Positions 23,026-35,032 of a stretch of 64,000 bases of DNA are shown here, in pieces (within the stretch, counting starts at the first letter, position 1; each line of letters starts with the position of its first letter). Source of the DNA: Cordilura impudica (lineage: Eukaryota > Arthropoda > Insecta > Diptera > Scathophagidae). The stretch covers positions 31,359,158 through 31,423,157 of the forward strand of contig OY821522.1 of NCBI GenBank assembly GCA_963682025.1. Reading direction: 5' to 3'. The position numbers were made by a program, and so were the translations under genes. The notes beneath the pieces were generated by a model, which saw only the letters and a program-made list of their open reading frames with translations, ran no database searches and was not told where the DNA came from.

Positions 23026-24042
23026 TGTAACGGCGCGTTTTCGCTTTAACTGGGGCAACCTCAGCGTGCCCAGGTTTCGTTACAAACTGTATTTGTTTTT
23101 ACCGACGGGAAAAATAAATCACACACCACTTTTTGTAAAACGTTATAAACTTTATGAATGCACAAATTACATTATGGGTGTTTACCAGTGGTGGTCAAGG
23201 GTCGTCTCGTCGACAGTGCTGGGTTGCGTAGAGCCACTGACCGGTCCCGCCTAATTGATGGCGTAGAACACTCTTTCAATTTCGGGGATGGTTCGTGTAG
23301 TCAGAATCTCGCAAAAAAGGTAATGATCACCTGGTTGAGGACGTAGGAACTCCCCACCCGACAGTGATGGTCCCGGTTACGAAACAACAAGTCTGGTTCA
23401 ATCAATGATGGAGACCTGTACCTTTCAATTGATCCGGTCTATGTTGTTGTCCAAGTAAAGTGATCTGGGTATAATTCACTGGATTGATGCTGTATAACAA
23501 ACTTTCAATCTTGGGTGATTATACCGTGGCAACTGATAAGTTATATTAAACTGATAGTGGAGACCCGACCTTTCAGTTTAATATGATCTTACCGTGTAGC
23601 TGTCCACTGGCGAACTAACTTTTCTCCGTTAGTGCGCTATCTTTTATACTGTCGCTTGACCATGTAAGCTGTGTATAACTATGGTAAAGCTCAATACAGT
23701 GGTGGTGATTTAATTTCTCACCGCAACAACTGTATGGTATGTTGTTAACAGTGATTGAGATTTACCATTGTTATTTAACATTATGAAATAAATGGTTTTA
23801 ATACATAGCAGACATAGTAGCATTAAATCTTAACTGATATTGTAAATAGATGTTAACTAGACTTTTAGTTATAAAAAAAATATAATTCAGCTTTAATAAG
23901 TAATATAATGGGTGTACAAACGTTCAATCGTACTAAAGAATATAGATAAGTGGATATTCATTTTCTTAAGTTATATGTGATATAATATAATAAATATAAT
24001 GATTGTGTATGTAAAAATGAACAGCGTGAGTTTTCCTCGTCA
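23026..24042 (-). repeat. 3' LTR of element 2
   Basis: About 1,017 bp matching 30201-31226 throughout with scattered substitutions and a few short indels, for example an extra segment near 30625 in the other copy. The two ends are TG and CA. The last residues of the upstream third reading frame run into this LTR. Confidence 0.88.
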
Positions 24043-25555
24043 AATATTGTTCGGATGCGGTAGTTACCATTCCGCGCTATGTGGATCCGATAGGGTATGC
24101 CCGCTACCATCTTTTCAAACCGTTGTTTTTGGAACGGCCTTTGTCTAATGGCTTCTTCGACCATCTGGGTTACGTCTGCTGGCATCCCGACTGGGTGGTC
24201 ACGTTGGTTGACTGGGTTCGCTTTGACCATGCTGGCTGGGTCGTCGTCGGTGGTGGTGGTGCTGCTGACCACGTCAGGGTTGGCTTCTGTCGCGACCATC
24301 AGTACGGCTGTCCCGATTATCACGGGGCATCTGGAGTGTGATGAGGTTGTTGCACCGATGAGGCTTTGGATGATGGTGGTGATGATGGTGCCGATGAAGG
24401 TGTAGATAATGGTGATGATGGTGCCGATGAAGGTGTAGATGATGTGGATGGTGGTGATGATGAGGGCGATTGCGGTGATGACTGGGTTGTGGAAGTAGGT
24501 GTGATGTCATGGTGTACAGTTTCTGATCTATTATGACCGGGTGTAGTGGTCCCTGAATATGACGGAACCCAATTGGTGGTGGAAAGTGGGGACTCCCATG
24601 ATTTGGGGTGAGGAAGGTCCTCAACGGAGTGACCCCAATGATGAGAGTGTCTGACGTCGATGATGGTGTAGTATCATCGACCGACTCTATTGATGGTGGT
24701 CGAATGGGCGTCGCGCATGCATCTTGGCTGTGCAGCGTCCTCTCGGTGGGCGATGTGGATGGTAGAATGCCGTGGTGTACTACGTAACCGGGTGCGATCG
24801 ACTGTGATGGTAAATTGTCGTCATCATTGTTACGTGTACTCGCACTATCGGTTGGTTGTGGGTTGGTAGACCGTATACCGCCGTACGTCAACGTCCCTAT
24901 TTCTGGCATTTGTTTTGCCAGGGTACAAGCACTCGTACTGTCATGGTTTCTTCATAACAGTAATAGCCGAGGTGCGGATAGGATCGGATCGGTTGGGTCA
25001 TATCACAAAACCCCTTTTTGGCTGGCGGTGTTGGTGGGTGATACCCTTCGTTGTCACTATCTAGTGATGGTGGTGACCGAGGCGGTAAAGGTGATGGTGG
25101 TGTACTCAGCCGATAATCGACGGTGTGGTCGTAAAACCCACGACCTCTTCAGTACCGTCGGCTTTGGTGTCATCATGGCATTTGGTTGTTGAGGAAGTTG
25201 TTGGCGGGAATCGCAGTGTTGTTGGTGGACGGTGGTCCGATGTTTTTGGTCGTTTTCTAGCGGACGAATTACCGGGTAGTACTGCGGAGTATTGGCATTG
25301 TCGCTAGTACCATCTCGATCATCTTCGCGTGAGGTGGTTGTTTGAGCGGACATACGATAGCACCTCGTAGTATTGGGGTTGAAAACTGGTGGTGGACCTG
25401 GTGTGGATGATCGTTTGGGCGATGACCTGTTTGTCTGCCCGACTGGTGCTGGGCATCTGGTCAGGTTCCACATATATGGTCTTGCGTCTCTTGGCTTGTT
25501 CGAGTTCCAGAATTGCTCGGAACCGTTTTCTTGCTTGCTCAAATTTGCCCGCCAT
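23958..25555 (-). pseudogene. Third reading frame of element 2, after integrase (unknown function)
   Basis: Downstream of the integrase stop (25625) a frame opens at 25555 with MAGKFEQARKRFRAI and a second basic cluster KRRKTIY, which together look like a bipartite nuclear localisation signal. It then passes through Pro/Ser/Thr-rich and Gln-rich sequence (frames shift near 25325 and 25060), a histidine-rich stretch (24370-24480, made of GAT/GGT-type repeats), and a basic C-terminal block with GIPYRIHIARNGNYR, ending inside the 3' LTR. I see no signal peptide or membrane segment, so it is not a typical envelope. I do not recognise the family. The repeated frame changes indicate decay. Confidence 0.55.
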
Positions 25556-25624
25556 ATTGTTTACGGTATGGTTGATGTGGAACGAACTAAGAATAAAGAA
25601 AAATAGCAGAAGATACCAATATAA

Positions 25625-26816
25625 TTAGTAAGGAAAATGCCAAATATTATGCGGATATCCCTGACTGAGTGTGGTAAATTTTAGATCTCCTACATGAGCG
25701 GTCCGTGTGCCTCGTTTGTCGGTACCCTGAAGCCTAACTATCACGGGTGACACGAAATCGATAACGGCATAATGCCCATTAAATTTGGGTGCAAGTTTTG
25801 CTGTGAATTTATCGTGGGATTTTGAGAGTGGGTGTTGTCGGATCAACTCCTGGTCCCCCACAGTTGGTTTCCAGACTCGTCGTCTGATATTATAATGACG
25901 TTTTTGCTCTTGGCTCGCCTTAATGAGGTTTGACTTTACTATTTTGAAGATTTCTTGAAGTTCTTTAGCCTTAGCCCGCTCGGTTGGGCTAGGATTAGGT
26001 GCTCCGGTTGCGCTAGGATTGGGTGCTCCGGTTCCGATTGTAACTTCATCATATAGTGCCTTGGGTAAACGGAGTTCTCGCCCTTGGGTAAGGTATGCTG
26101 TAGAATATCCCGTAAACTCTTTGATGCTATTATTTATGGCCAGCGTAATCTCGGGTAAGAACTCGTCCCAGGTGTTATGACTGTGGCTCGAAAACTGCGA
26201 TTTGCTCGTTCCGCCGGATTTTCTTTTGGGGTATAGGGTGCTGTAAATTGTTGCTGGGTGATAATCTCCTGGAGATAACGCTAGAACATACGAGATGTAA
26301 ACTGGACACCGTTGTCGGTTATGAGTGTCTTTGGGACGCCATAAACTAACTGCCGTGGCTTTGCGCATGGGTATTAACTCACTCCATTTAGAGAAGCGGT
26401 CAAATAGAAGCAGTAACATCGTGTTCCCATGTCTGGTTCGGGGAAGTGGTCCCACAAAATCTGCGCATACAGATCTGCCCAAGGTTCTTCCGGAACTCGA
26501 CTGAGCATTTCGCCAGGTGACCGTTGTTGGGAGACCTTGTGTCGCTGACAAGACTGACATTGGTGGATATATTGGGCAATTTGGCGAAACAGTACCGACT
26601 CGCGATTTGGTTCATCGTTTTTCTTATACCGAGGTGGCCGGCCGTAACGTCATCATGATTCTCTCTTAACACTCGTGGTCTCAGCTCGCTGGCTACACAT
26701 AATTTCCATGTGGTTCCATCTTCGTCATTCAGGTGACGTGGGAAATGTCGGTATAGTTGTTGTCCGACGATGGTGTAGTCGGCGTATTTCCTGAGTTGAT
26801 CTCGAACCTCTTGCAT
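25625..26816 (-). pseudogene. pol: Integrase of element 2, frameshifted
   Basis: The zinc-binding N-terminus lies at 26816-26570 (H...H in HDDVTAGHLG), the start of the catalytic core at about 26460 (ADFVGPLPRTRHGN, first Asp), and the core middle is scrambled by frameshifts between about 26340 and 26220. After that TWDEFLPEITLAINNS and a C-terminal region with KLAPKFNGHYAVIDF and TAHVGDLK are readable to a stop at 25625. The second catalytic Asp (in a TDNG context) is in a different frame near 26315. The C-terminal block resembles the GPY/F region of gypsy integrases, which helps target-site contact. Confidence 0.8.
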
Positions 26817-27945
26817 TCATTTCGTAAGCCAGGCACAAGTACTTGTTGTGGATGCGACATTTGCCGAATATAACACGTACATCGGTTGTCGTGATAAGGC
26901 ATCAGCAACTACATTGTGTCGTGCTTGGCGATATTGTACTGAATACTTGTACTGTTGGAGATCTAATGCCCATCGTGCGAGCCTCCCTATGTATCCCCAT
27001 ATTATGGCCAAGCACTCCTTCTTCGTGGTAGAGTAATTTCATTCTGCCGGTTCAAGTGTCTACTGGCGTAAACGATGACCCTTTCGACACCCTCCAGTTC
27101 CTGGGTTAGTACTGCCCCCAAGCCATGATCACTTGCATTTGTTTGTAGGGTAAAAGTTTTTGAAAAATCAGGACAAGCCAAGTCTGAGGCTTCTGTTAGT
27201 TTGGATTTTAATAGCTTTAATGCTTGTTGTTGTTCACTGCCCCATTTCCAATGTTTCCCTTTTTTAAGTAGGGCGGTCAGGGGTTGTGATATTTGTGCGA
27301 ATTCTGGTACGAAGCGTCTATACCATGAGGCGATCCCGAGGAAACTTCGTACCTCTTTGACGATGGTTGGGGCGCTCATGGTGGTGATGGCGGCTACTTT
27401 ATCGGGATCGGTTTTTATACCGTCTCCACTGACTACATGGCCCAAATATTTCGTTTCTGTTTTAAAAAATTCGCATTTCTCCGGTTGGCGTTGCGTAGAC
27501 GCCGGAAAACTTCTTTGAGATTCCCCAAATGTTGTTGTAACGTCTGTCCGATAACGATTATATCGTACAGGTAGGCGAAAGCATATGGTTCCATCTCGTT
27601 ATCAATGACCGTATCCAATGCTCGTTGAAATGTGGCCGGGGCGGAATGCAGGCCAAATGGCATCACTTGCCATTGATATAACCCACGCCCAGTAACGGCA
27701 AAAGCAGTGTACTGTTTACTGGCCTCTGCCATTGGGATTTGCCAATAGCCATCTTTCAGATCGATGCTACTGATATACTTGACATGCCGTAATCGATTCA
27801 AAATGTTATCTATGTGTGGTAAGGGATATTCATCGGGTACTGACCCGAGATTTAATCGCCGGAAATCCATACACGTCCTCCAGGTGCCGTTTTTCTTTTT
27901 GGTTAAGTTGATGGGAAAACTGTAAGGGCTGTGTGAGGGTTTCAT
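26817..27945 (-). pseudogene. pol: Reverse transcriptase and RNase H of element 2, catalytic residues lost
   Basis: RT is read from 27945 with FRRLN, SIDLKDGYWQI, VMPFGLHSAPATFQRAL and, in place of the essential Y-x-D-D box, AYLYDIIVIG: the first of the two metal-binding aspartates is Tyr. RNase H follows (27445-26817) with FTLQTNASDHGLGAV, where family members have TDAS, so its first catalytic Asp is Asn. The RNase H end ARWALDLQQY...VVADALSR is readable in a further frame. Thus both polymerising and RNA-removing activities should be absent, although long frames persist. Confidence 0.85.
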
Positions 27946-27968
27946 ACATCCTTGTGCAATAAGTTCAT

Positions 27969-28562
27969 TTATTCAGCATCGATTATCACTTGCATGGCGG
28001 GGTTGCATGGGGCATACCTAATTTTGATGGGGCGGTCATCTTTCATAATGATGTCGTTTTCGGCTATATGTGAGGGACCATTGATGAATTGAAATTTAGG
28101 CAACTCGGTTTCAAGAAATTGTTCAATAGGTTGTTGGTGCTGTGGCCATGTGACGCATAATCCGGCACAATGCAGTGAAGTTTGGAATTTCCTTAAAAAA
28201 TCAAATCCCAAAATAATGTCTTCGTTGAAGTCGGGCATGATCAGGAATGTGCAGGTGTGGGTTTGGTTTCCGAGTGTAACATTGTAGTGCGCAGCGGCTT
28301 GGATCAGTTTCTTTGAGCCGTCGGCTAGTGTAATGTTCATACCCTCAGTGAGGATGGTAGGTCGCTTGCCTAAAGTTTCTACAAACTTACTTTTTATAAA
28401 ACTGTGAGACGCCTCCGTATCGAGTGTGGTGATGACCAAGCGATTTTCAATTAGAATAGTCGCCGTGATCCGCGTTTCCTCGCACGTTAATGGGGTGGGG
28501 TTGTTGAGGGTCGTTTTATCGGTAAGTCGTCCGCCCTCAGTCGTGGCGACCTCCGCTTTCAT
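27969..28562 (-). pseudogene. pol: Aspartic protease of element 2 with altered active site
   Basis: A retropepsin-like region at residues about 45-140: the active-site loop reads LDTEASHSF where DTGAS or DSGAS is required, so the catalytic-loop Gly is Glu (a single G-to-A change). The family motif near the end, IILGFDFL, is intact. The protein continues into the linker ahead of RT. The protease normally cuts Gag and Pol apart, and this copy should not. Confidence 0.8.
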
Positions 28563-28692
28563 TTTCCGACCTGGTTTTACGTGGGTCTGTCACTTTGTTG
28601 GTGCTTTTGCAGTCTACACAGCGAAGCGTTTCTCGGTTGTGGGGTCCTCTGCCCGAAGTATTCGTTGGCGTACCTTTGGTTGTTCGTGAAGG

Positions 28693-29554
28693 TTATACTG
28701 GGGTGTTAGCGGCATGTGTGGGAATACTCTCCAGATCGTGAGCTAATGATATCAGTTCCTTTAAGGTGTTGAAGTCTTTCCGCCGGATATACCACTGATA
28801 GTCCGGGTGTGCATTTCTGAAAATGCGGGTTAGTTTTTCATTTTCAGCAAGATTGGCGTGGAGCCTCAAATTCTGTAACGCGAGAACGTAGTCTTTAAAG
28901 GTCTCACGTGGCCGTTGAATGCGTTTCCGTATCTCGTCCTCCAACTTCTCGAAATAACTAGGTGGTAAGAAAAATTCTAGAAAGTCTTCCTTAAACCCTG
29001 GCCACGTCTGCCAATGTTGGTTATTGTTTCTAGACCAAATACTGGCGTTCTCTCTCAGAAGTTCTGGCATAGTTTTCGGCACACGATCCAGGGGGACACC
29101 GTACGTGCCGGCCAGTGCTTCAATTCGTTCAACAAAGCCTAACGGGTCTTGTTCACCGTTAAATTTTACACCCCACTTACGGACCTGGTCGATTACGGCT
29201 ATGCTTGATGTAGACGGTATAGCTGTGATGATATTGGGTGTATTCTGGGTCAAATTATTTTTGACGGGTGATGGGCACTGACGAGATCCGCATTCGTCTG
29301 GTGTGGTTAAAACGTCGTGGTTAGGCCTAGTTGTCCTTGGCACTGGGAGATATGCTGGCTTGGCAGGTTGCTCATACCTCATCTGTAGCTCTAGTAAACG
29401 TTGTCGTCGGGCTTCATCGTGCTCATTTGAGATAAATTTGGCCAGCCGTTTGCGGAGTTCCTCCACATTACCAGTAAGTTCCAAGTTGAATTCTGCTGCA
29501 TAAGTGAGCAATTCCTCACGTTTCAGTGAATATGCCCACGTAGCATGATGACGT
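28693..29554 (-). pseudogene. gag: Gag of element 2 with SAP-like N-terminus
   Basis: Open from about 29554 to 28693. No in-frame ATG lies close to the 5' end; the first clear segment LKREELLTYAAEFNLELTG with VEELRKRLAKFI resembles a SAP-type helix-extended-helix DNA-binding motif. The middle is Pro/Thr-rich. The second half (about residues 110-270) is a capsid-like helical region with KFNGEQDPLGFVERIEAL and IQRPRETFKDYVLALQNL. After the stop, a cysteine pair CVDC appears in another frame, a possible remnant of the nucleocapsid. The missing start and separation from pol indicate damage. Confidence 0.7.
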
Positions 29555-29754
29555 TGTCTATTGTTGTTTCAAATTTATGATACTTACTTGTTTTAACCAC
29601 TCCCTTACCACTTTCTTGTACCTAACAATAGGCTTTCCCTTCGGGATGTATAATAAATCAACTGCGTTGGCGCTATACAGTCGGAAGTCAGGTTCATAAA
29701 CCTTAGGGAGCGACGATAAATAAAATAAAATTCTACAGAGGTTGTAGTTCACCT

Positions 29755-30181
29755 CCGGTCTTTTAACGCAGGAGGAAAAAAAATTCTATTATATCCATTT
29801 TTTTGATTTGTGTTTTTTTCGTTTTATGTTGTTTTTTGTTTTATCGCATTGATAAGTCGCTTTCACTTGTTGTTAAACTGTACATTAGTTAATAGTTCAC
29901 TTTGAATAGCACTTATTAGTTATTCGGGTTTTTAATTTTTTTTTTTGTTTGTTTTATCCTTCTATTTTAAACTGTTTACAGTTTTTCATTTTATTTAAAA
30001 ATTTAATTTTCTTTTGGTAATATTTAAAACTTAAATTCCGAAGATCGCTTGCAACGTATTCTCATAGCGATTCGGATACTGCGGTTGCATTTATATATGA
30101 CGAAATTGTATATATGTGTTTTAGCTATATATATTTTCCGTGATACTTATATTTTAATCCGTCGTGGACAGTTTTACGACT
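29755..30181 (-). other. Untranslated leader of element 2
   Basis: About 430 bp of T-rich sequence between Gag and the primer site. A small frame (29558-29752) precedes Gag but shows no family features. A strong donor-like CAA/GTAAGT (minus strand) lies near 29587, ahead of Gag. Confidence 0.5.
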
Positions 30182-30199
30182 GTCCCTGCTCGGGCGCCA
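30182..30199 (-). promoter_or_regulatory. Primer-binding site of element 2, tRNA-Lys(UUU) type
   Basis: Plus-strand GTCCCTGCTCGGGCGCCA matches the 3' end of tRNA-Lys(UUU) with one difference (C for U). It lies one nucleotide inside the 5' LTR, confirming the minus-strand orientation. Confidence 0.85.
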
Positions 30200-30200
30200 C

Positions 30201-31226
30201 TGTAACGACGCATTTTCGCTTTAACTGGGGCAACCTCAGCATGCCCAGGGTTCGTTGCAAACTTTATTTGTTTTTACCGACGGGAAAAATAAATCACACA
30301 CCACTTTTTGTAAAACGTTATAAACTTTATTCACGCACAAATTACACTATGGGTGTTTACCTGTGGTGGTCAAGGGACGTCTCGTCGACAGTGCTGGGTT
30401 ATGTAGAACCTCTGACCGGTCCCGTCGTATTGTTGGCGTAGAACAATCTTTCAATTTCAGGGATGGTTCGTGTAGTCAGACTCTCGCAAAAAAGGTAATG
30501 ATCACCTGGTAGAGGACGTAGGAACTCCCCACCCGCAGTGATGGTCCCGGTTACGAAACAACAAGTCTAGTTCAATCAATGGTGGAGACCCGTACCTTTC
30601 AATTGATCCGGTCTATGTTGTTGAGTCACTAGTTGTACAAGTAAATTGCTCTGGGTATAATTCACTGGATTGATGCTGTATAACAAACTTTCAATCTTGG
30701 GTGATTATACCATGGCAACTAATAAGTTATATTAAACTGATAGTGGAGAACCGACCTTTTAGTTTAATATGATCTTACCGTGTGGCTGTCCACTGGCGAA
30801 CTAACTTTTCTTCGTTAGTGCGCTGTCTTTTATACTGTCGCTTGACCATGTAAGCTGTGTATAACTATAGTAAAGCTCAATACAGTGGTGGTGCTTTAAT
30901 TTCTCACCACAACAACTGTATGGTATGTTGTTAACAGTGATTGAGCTTTACCATTGTTATTTAACATTATGAAATAAATGGTTTTAATACATAGCAGACA
31001 TAGTAGCACTAAATCTTAACTAATATTGTAAATAGATGTTAACTAGACTTTTAGTTATAAAAAAAAATATAATTCAGCTTTAATAAGTAAAATAATGGGT
31101 GTACAAACGTTCAATCGTACTAAAGAATATAGATAACTGGATATTCATTTTCTTAAGTTATAGGTGATAGAATATAATAAATATAATGATTGTGTATGTA
31201 AAAACAGCTTGACTTTTACTCGTCAC
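30201..31226 (-). repeat. 5' LTR of element 2
   Basis: Direct repeat of 23026-24042. The outer side is followed by AACAC, repeated before the other LTR. Confidence 0.88.
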
Positions 31227-31231
31227 AACAC

Positions 31232-33360
31232 AAATTAGCAATACAATATAAAATATAACCCAGTGATGCCAACATTTGATTTTGAATTAAATTATGTTAA
31301 TAAAATATATTTTCATTTATTGACTCCAAATACTACTACCTGGGAATTATTATCGAACTCCAATTTTTTGGGTTTGACTTTGCATACCATGAAGTCAAAT
31401 TTTGAAGTCATCATGAACACTGGTTCAAATTAGGGATGCCAAAAGCAAAAAACCATATGTCCCAAAAATTTTAAATAAAATAATTTGTTATCTTTATTCT
31501 CTGAAAAACTTAAAATTGTCATCCAAAAAAATTTTGAAAAATAATATATATATAACATTCTCATCAAATTGCGCTTTATTTATGTAACAATTTTTATGCG
31601 CGCAATTCATAAATATCATTTGAGGTTTTTTAAACTTCATTCTTCATTCATTCTGAAATTCAATTGATATTTTCTAATATATAATCGGAAATCTGAATTC
31701 CAGTTTTTAAAAGGTGAAATTTTGTATTTATGTGAATAATAACGCTTTAAGTTATAAACAATTTTAAAAAATTATATGTAATCGCAATCAGACATTTTGT
31801 AGGTAAACCAGAACAATAATTTTATATAACTATGTAGAGCTGTTTGGAAAGCAAAAAACTCATTGCTTCTTCTTTACTCAGCTCTGTGTATATATATAAC
31901 AGTGTGTTTGATATCTAATTGAAAATGTTAACATTCATGTTAAAATAGAAATAACTATTGCAAAGCTAATTAAAACAAAAATTGTGGCGCCATCTACTGT
32001 GGCCTAGCCATACTGAGCAAAATGAAGTGACAGTCTGTTAATGCAAAATAAATGTATTTTCCCTAAAACGAGAATACCGATTTATTTCTAACATGCGGTT
32101 ATTATGGATATAGATATATAATATATGTATATTATTTTATTATATAATATATTTATGTATGTATATGTAAATATTATACACAAAAAATACAACAACAAAA
32201 TACTACAAAATCAACATCAATGTACTTTATATTAATTTTTTTTTAGCTAATAAATAAATAAATATTACTTTTTTTTAATAATAAACAAAAACCATGAGTT
32301 TTTCCATTATTCTTTTACAAATATGACCATAAGTTTGGCATAATAAATTTTTGTTGTGTTTACAAAACAGAGTTACTGAGTTCATTATATATGCACATTT
32401 TTGGGGAAACGGTTAATATTTATTATCATTGGTATTATTTTAATAATATTTATGCTCTATAATTTACAAACATCAATTTTTATATGCGTATTTCAAGAAA
32501 TAAATAATACATTTAACAACTTAAAACTTTAATTGCAATTTTACAGTAATCCAGTAAATTTGCATTACATTTTTAACAGGGTAACTTAAGGACTAGTTAG
32601 CCACACGTAACAGTAACGCAACGTGCCAGCTGCTTTTTGTTACATGAAAAGCATTGGGACGTTCCGATTACGTTCAGTAATGTTCTAAATGCTTTTCATT
32701 CATGGCAATGTTCAAGTCAATGGCTAGGCGAGACCGCTAATGTTCATGACATGACTTTAAAATCTAGCTTTTTGCCATGACAGAAATTCTGCCATAAACC
32801 CTGCCATTAATTTGAAGTTTCATTCGATTTTGACGTTTAAGTATTTTAAAATGGCGCAACTTAAATCAAATAGGAGCCAAACTAATAATTTCATTAATAC
32901 ATGTCACGAATATGACTGTTTGTGGAACTAAAAAAGTGAAAACTATACCAAACGGATTTAAAGAGAAAAGCGTGGGAGAGAATAGGACACAATTTTAAGT
33001 GTTTACGGTTCACGTTTTGACATTATTATGTTTCTCTGACTTGATCATGAAATGAAAAGTTACATAAAATTTTTTTTTATTAACAACTAGGTATTTTAGC
33101 ATTATTTGTTTAGATGTTGGTGAATTTTTACTCCCTTTATATTAATTCATAGTGTCTGCTTGTCTGTTTCTCGACAAAATTTTGGATCGAATTTTAGCCC
33201 ATTTCCCGTAACCCAATCGTTCTGAAACCCTGCAGGCAGGCTGCTGGCGATGACAAAAATGATCTAACAAATTTTTTAGTGATGCCAAAACAATGGAAAC
33301 TTTTAAATTTTTTAACAGAGTTGATAAAAATATGTGCAAAGAGTTTTTATTATATTATTA
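31232..33360. other. Non-coding AT-rich region
   Basis: About 2.1 kb with no convincing gene. Small (TA)n tracts occur at 31540-31555 and 32110-32170. An 11-bp inverted pair ATGAAAAGCAT/ATGCTTTTCAT (32644-32654 and 32689-32699) is the only local structure I noted. Confidence 0.5.
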
Positions 33361-33910
33361 CACAACGACCACAAAAACAGAAGTGCAGCTATGACAACAA
33401 TATAACATTTAGAATAATTACAAGAACAGTACAGAAACATATATTTTTAAATTTTTTTTACTTCTTCAGTGATTTATCGGGACCTATTAAACCGATTTTC
33501 ATGATTTTTCAAAAAAAAAACCTTTTTATGATGTTAGTCAATCATGCACACTAAAAACGAGCGCCCCACTTATCCAATTGAGGGGGTGATCGTTACAAGA
33601 ACAATATAGACAAATCATGTTTTTCAAGACTTTTTTACTTCTTCATTCAATTCTCGTGACGTGTTTAACCGATTTGGACGATTTTATATGGAAGACTTCT
33701 CAGGATGTCAATGAATTATTTTTTATGCCAACGAGCACCCTAGCTGCCCTTGATTTCCACAGACGGAAAGACGGACATCGCTATATCAACTCCGCTTATT
33801 AGAAGGATCACAAATATATATATTTTTTGGGGTCCAAAATTTTTTCTAATTATTACAAACGGAATGCCAAACTTATATATACCCTCTACACACTGGGGTG
33901 GAGGGTATAA
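33361..33910 (-). mobile_element. Interspersed repeat copy C (GTCY type)
   Basis: Read on the minus strand this follows 62427-63010 in order: a terminal TATACCCTCCACCCC hairpin-like start, (TA)n, AAGCGGAGTTGATATAGCGATGTCCGTC, a degenerate GTCY tract, and the body with CCTGAGAAGTCTTCC... to GTCATAGCTGCACTT...GTGGTCGTTG. Outside the TATACCC end lies A-rich simple sequence (33911-34020). No coding potential. Confidence 0.65.
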
Positions 33911-34028
33911 AAATACGAAACAAAATACAACATAAAATAAGTGAAATTATAATAAATAAATATAAAACAAAATACAATAAGTAAAAGTGCTATTATAAAA
34001 AAAAAAAAAAAAACACAAACAAAATATA

Positions 34029-34879
34029 ATGGATATAAAAAAAGACAAACAAACCGTGGACAGCAAAAGAGGAGCAGCTGCTGGTAGAGATTTGGGCCGA
34101 CCAGATCCTTCAGTTGTGAGGGGCTCGGAAAACCAGCCATATCTATGAAGATATAAAGGTTGACATGGCAAAACATGGCGGCGAGGTTAATGTATTAGAA
34201 ATAAAAACAAAAATACACAACCTAACAATAAGATATAGGTGAGTTTATGTATGTACCCGGAATCTTGGGTACCCACGTACAAATGAGTTGATCAACTCCT
34301 AAATGATTTGATCAACTCCTATTTGTGTATATTATTTCAGCTTTGAAGAGTTGCTTCAAAACGACTATATTAGTACAAGTTTATTCGGTTTAAAAACGAT
34401 TTTAGAACTTACAAATTACTTTTAACTTCTTTTTAGGAACGAAAAGGCTTTGATTGGACCTTCTGGAGGATCCCCACCAACCTGGAACTTGTATCCCGAA
34501 GTACATAACATTCTTGGTGGGTTCAAAATAAATAACGTCGCCTCATTGGTTGAAGAAAGCATTATTGGTAAATATAATTTTAATTTATTTACTATTTAAT
34601 ATTAATAATATTTGTTTTAGAATTCGATATAATTTAAAACAATATAGATGAAGAGAATTGTTATTTCGATGACACTTCCCAATCGTCTCCATCCATCATT
34701 ATGACTTCATGAAGAAAGTAGATAAAATAGAAGAAAACTTCGTTAAGCAAAATGAGGATTTGAAGGAAATAGACAATAAAATGTGCACCCTCGAAGTCCA
34801 AAAAACTCTACTAATAGAGAAATTTGTGAATATTGCAGAGGAATTAAAAAACGCCTTTATTAATTTCATAGATAAGTAA
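34029..34879 (+). pseudogene. Myb/SANT-like DNA-binding protein, three exons, broken
   Basis: Exon 1 (34029-34238) starts ATG and, after a one-base slip in an A run, reads PWTAKEEQLLVEIWADQI and HGGEVNVLEIKTKIHNLT, the Myb/SANT-like (MADF-related) DNA-binding fold common in fly transcription-factor-like proteins. A TGA interrupts it at QL*GARK, probably from CGA. The donor GTGAGT at 34239 and acceptor TTTTTAG before 34437 keep the frame. Exon 2 (34437-34567) reads IGPSGGSPPTWNLYPEVH. Donor GTAAAT at 34568, acceptor TTTTAG at 34620. Exon 3 has a TAA soon after its start and one frameshift, then a coiled-coil-like acidic/basic tail ending in IDK and TAA at 34877-34879. Intact splice sites argue that this is a duplicated gene, not a retrocopy. 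It might also be part of a DNA transposon. Confidence 0.75.
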
Positions 34880-35032
34880 TTAACGGAGTTTTTATTACAC
34901 CTTTTTAAAATTGTAAATAAGATTTAAGTATTTGAGCTCGAGGTCAGATTTTGTAAAAACTATTCTTTATTTATCGAATATTTCCATATTCTTTGAATAA
35001 GATCTTCAGGGATTGTATTAAAAATTTTACCT

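Larger units (their letters stand above)
23026..31226 (-). mobile_element. Ty3/gypsy LTR retrotransposon, second family (element 2), decayed
   Basis: LTRs at 23026-24042 and 30201-31226, both starting TGTAACG and ending about CTCGTCA(C). The sequence AACAC stands on both outer sides (23021-23025 and 31227-31231), a probable 5-bp target duplication. Minus-strand order: primer site, Gag with SAP-like start, protease, RT, RNase H, integrase with a C-terminal chromatin-side domain, then an extra reading frame before the 3' LTR. Catalytic residues are replaced in three enzymes and integrase is frameshifted, so the copy is inactive. It is not closely related to elements 1 and 3 in Gag or RT. Confidence 0.9.

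Noticed and set aside
24370..24480. Histidine-rich metal-binding domain
   Set aside because: The tract is explained by a degenerate GAT/GGT tandem repeat. It is mentioned only as part of the third frame.
24081..25628. Several plus-strand reading frames
   Set aside because: They lie antisense to the third frame of element 2 and follow its GAT/GGT repeats, with no family features.
29558..29752. Small frame ahead of element 2 Gag
   Set aside because: No similarity seen and separated from Gag by a stop. Probably part of the leader.
32644..32699. Hairpin ATGAAAAGCAT/ATGCTTTTCAT as an RNA gene or transposon end
   Set aside because: An 11-bp stem with a 34-bp loop and no further structure or flanking duplication.
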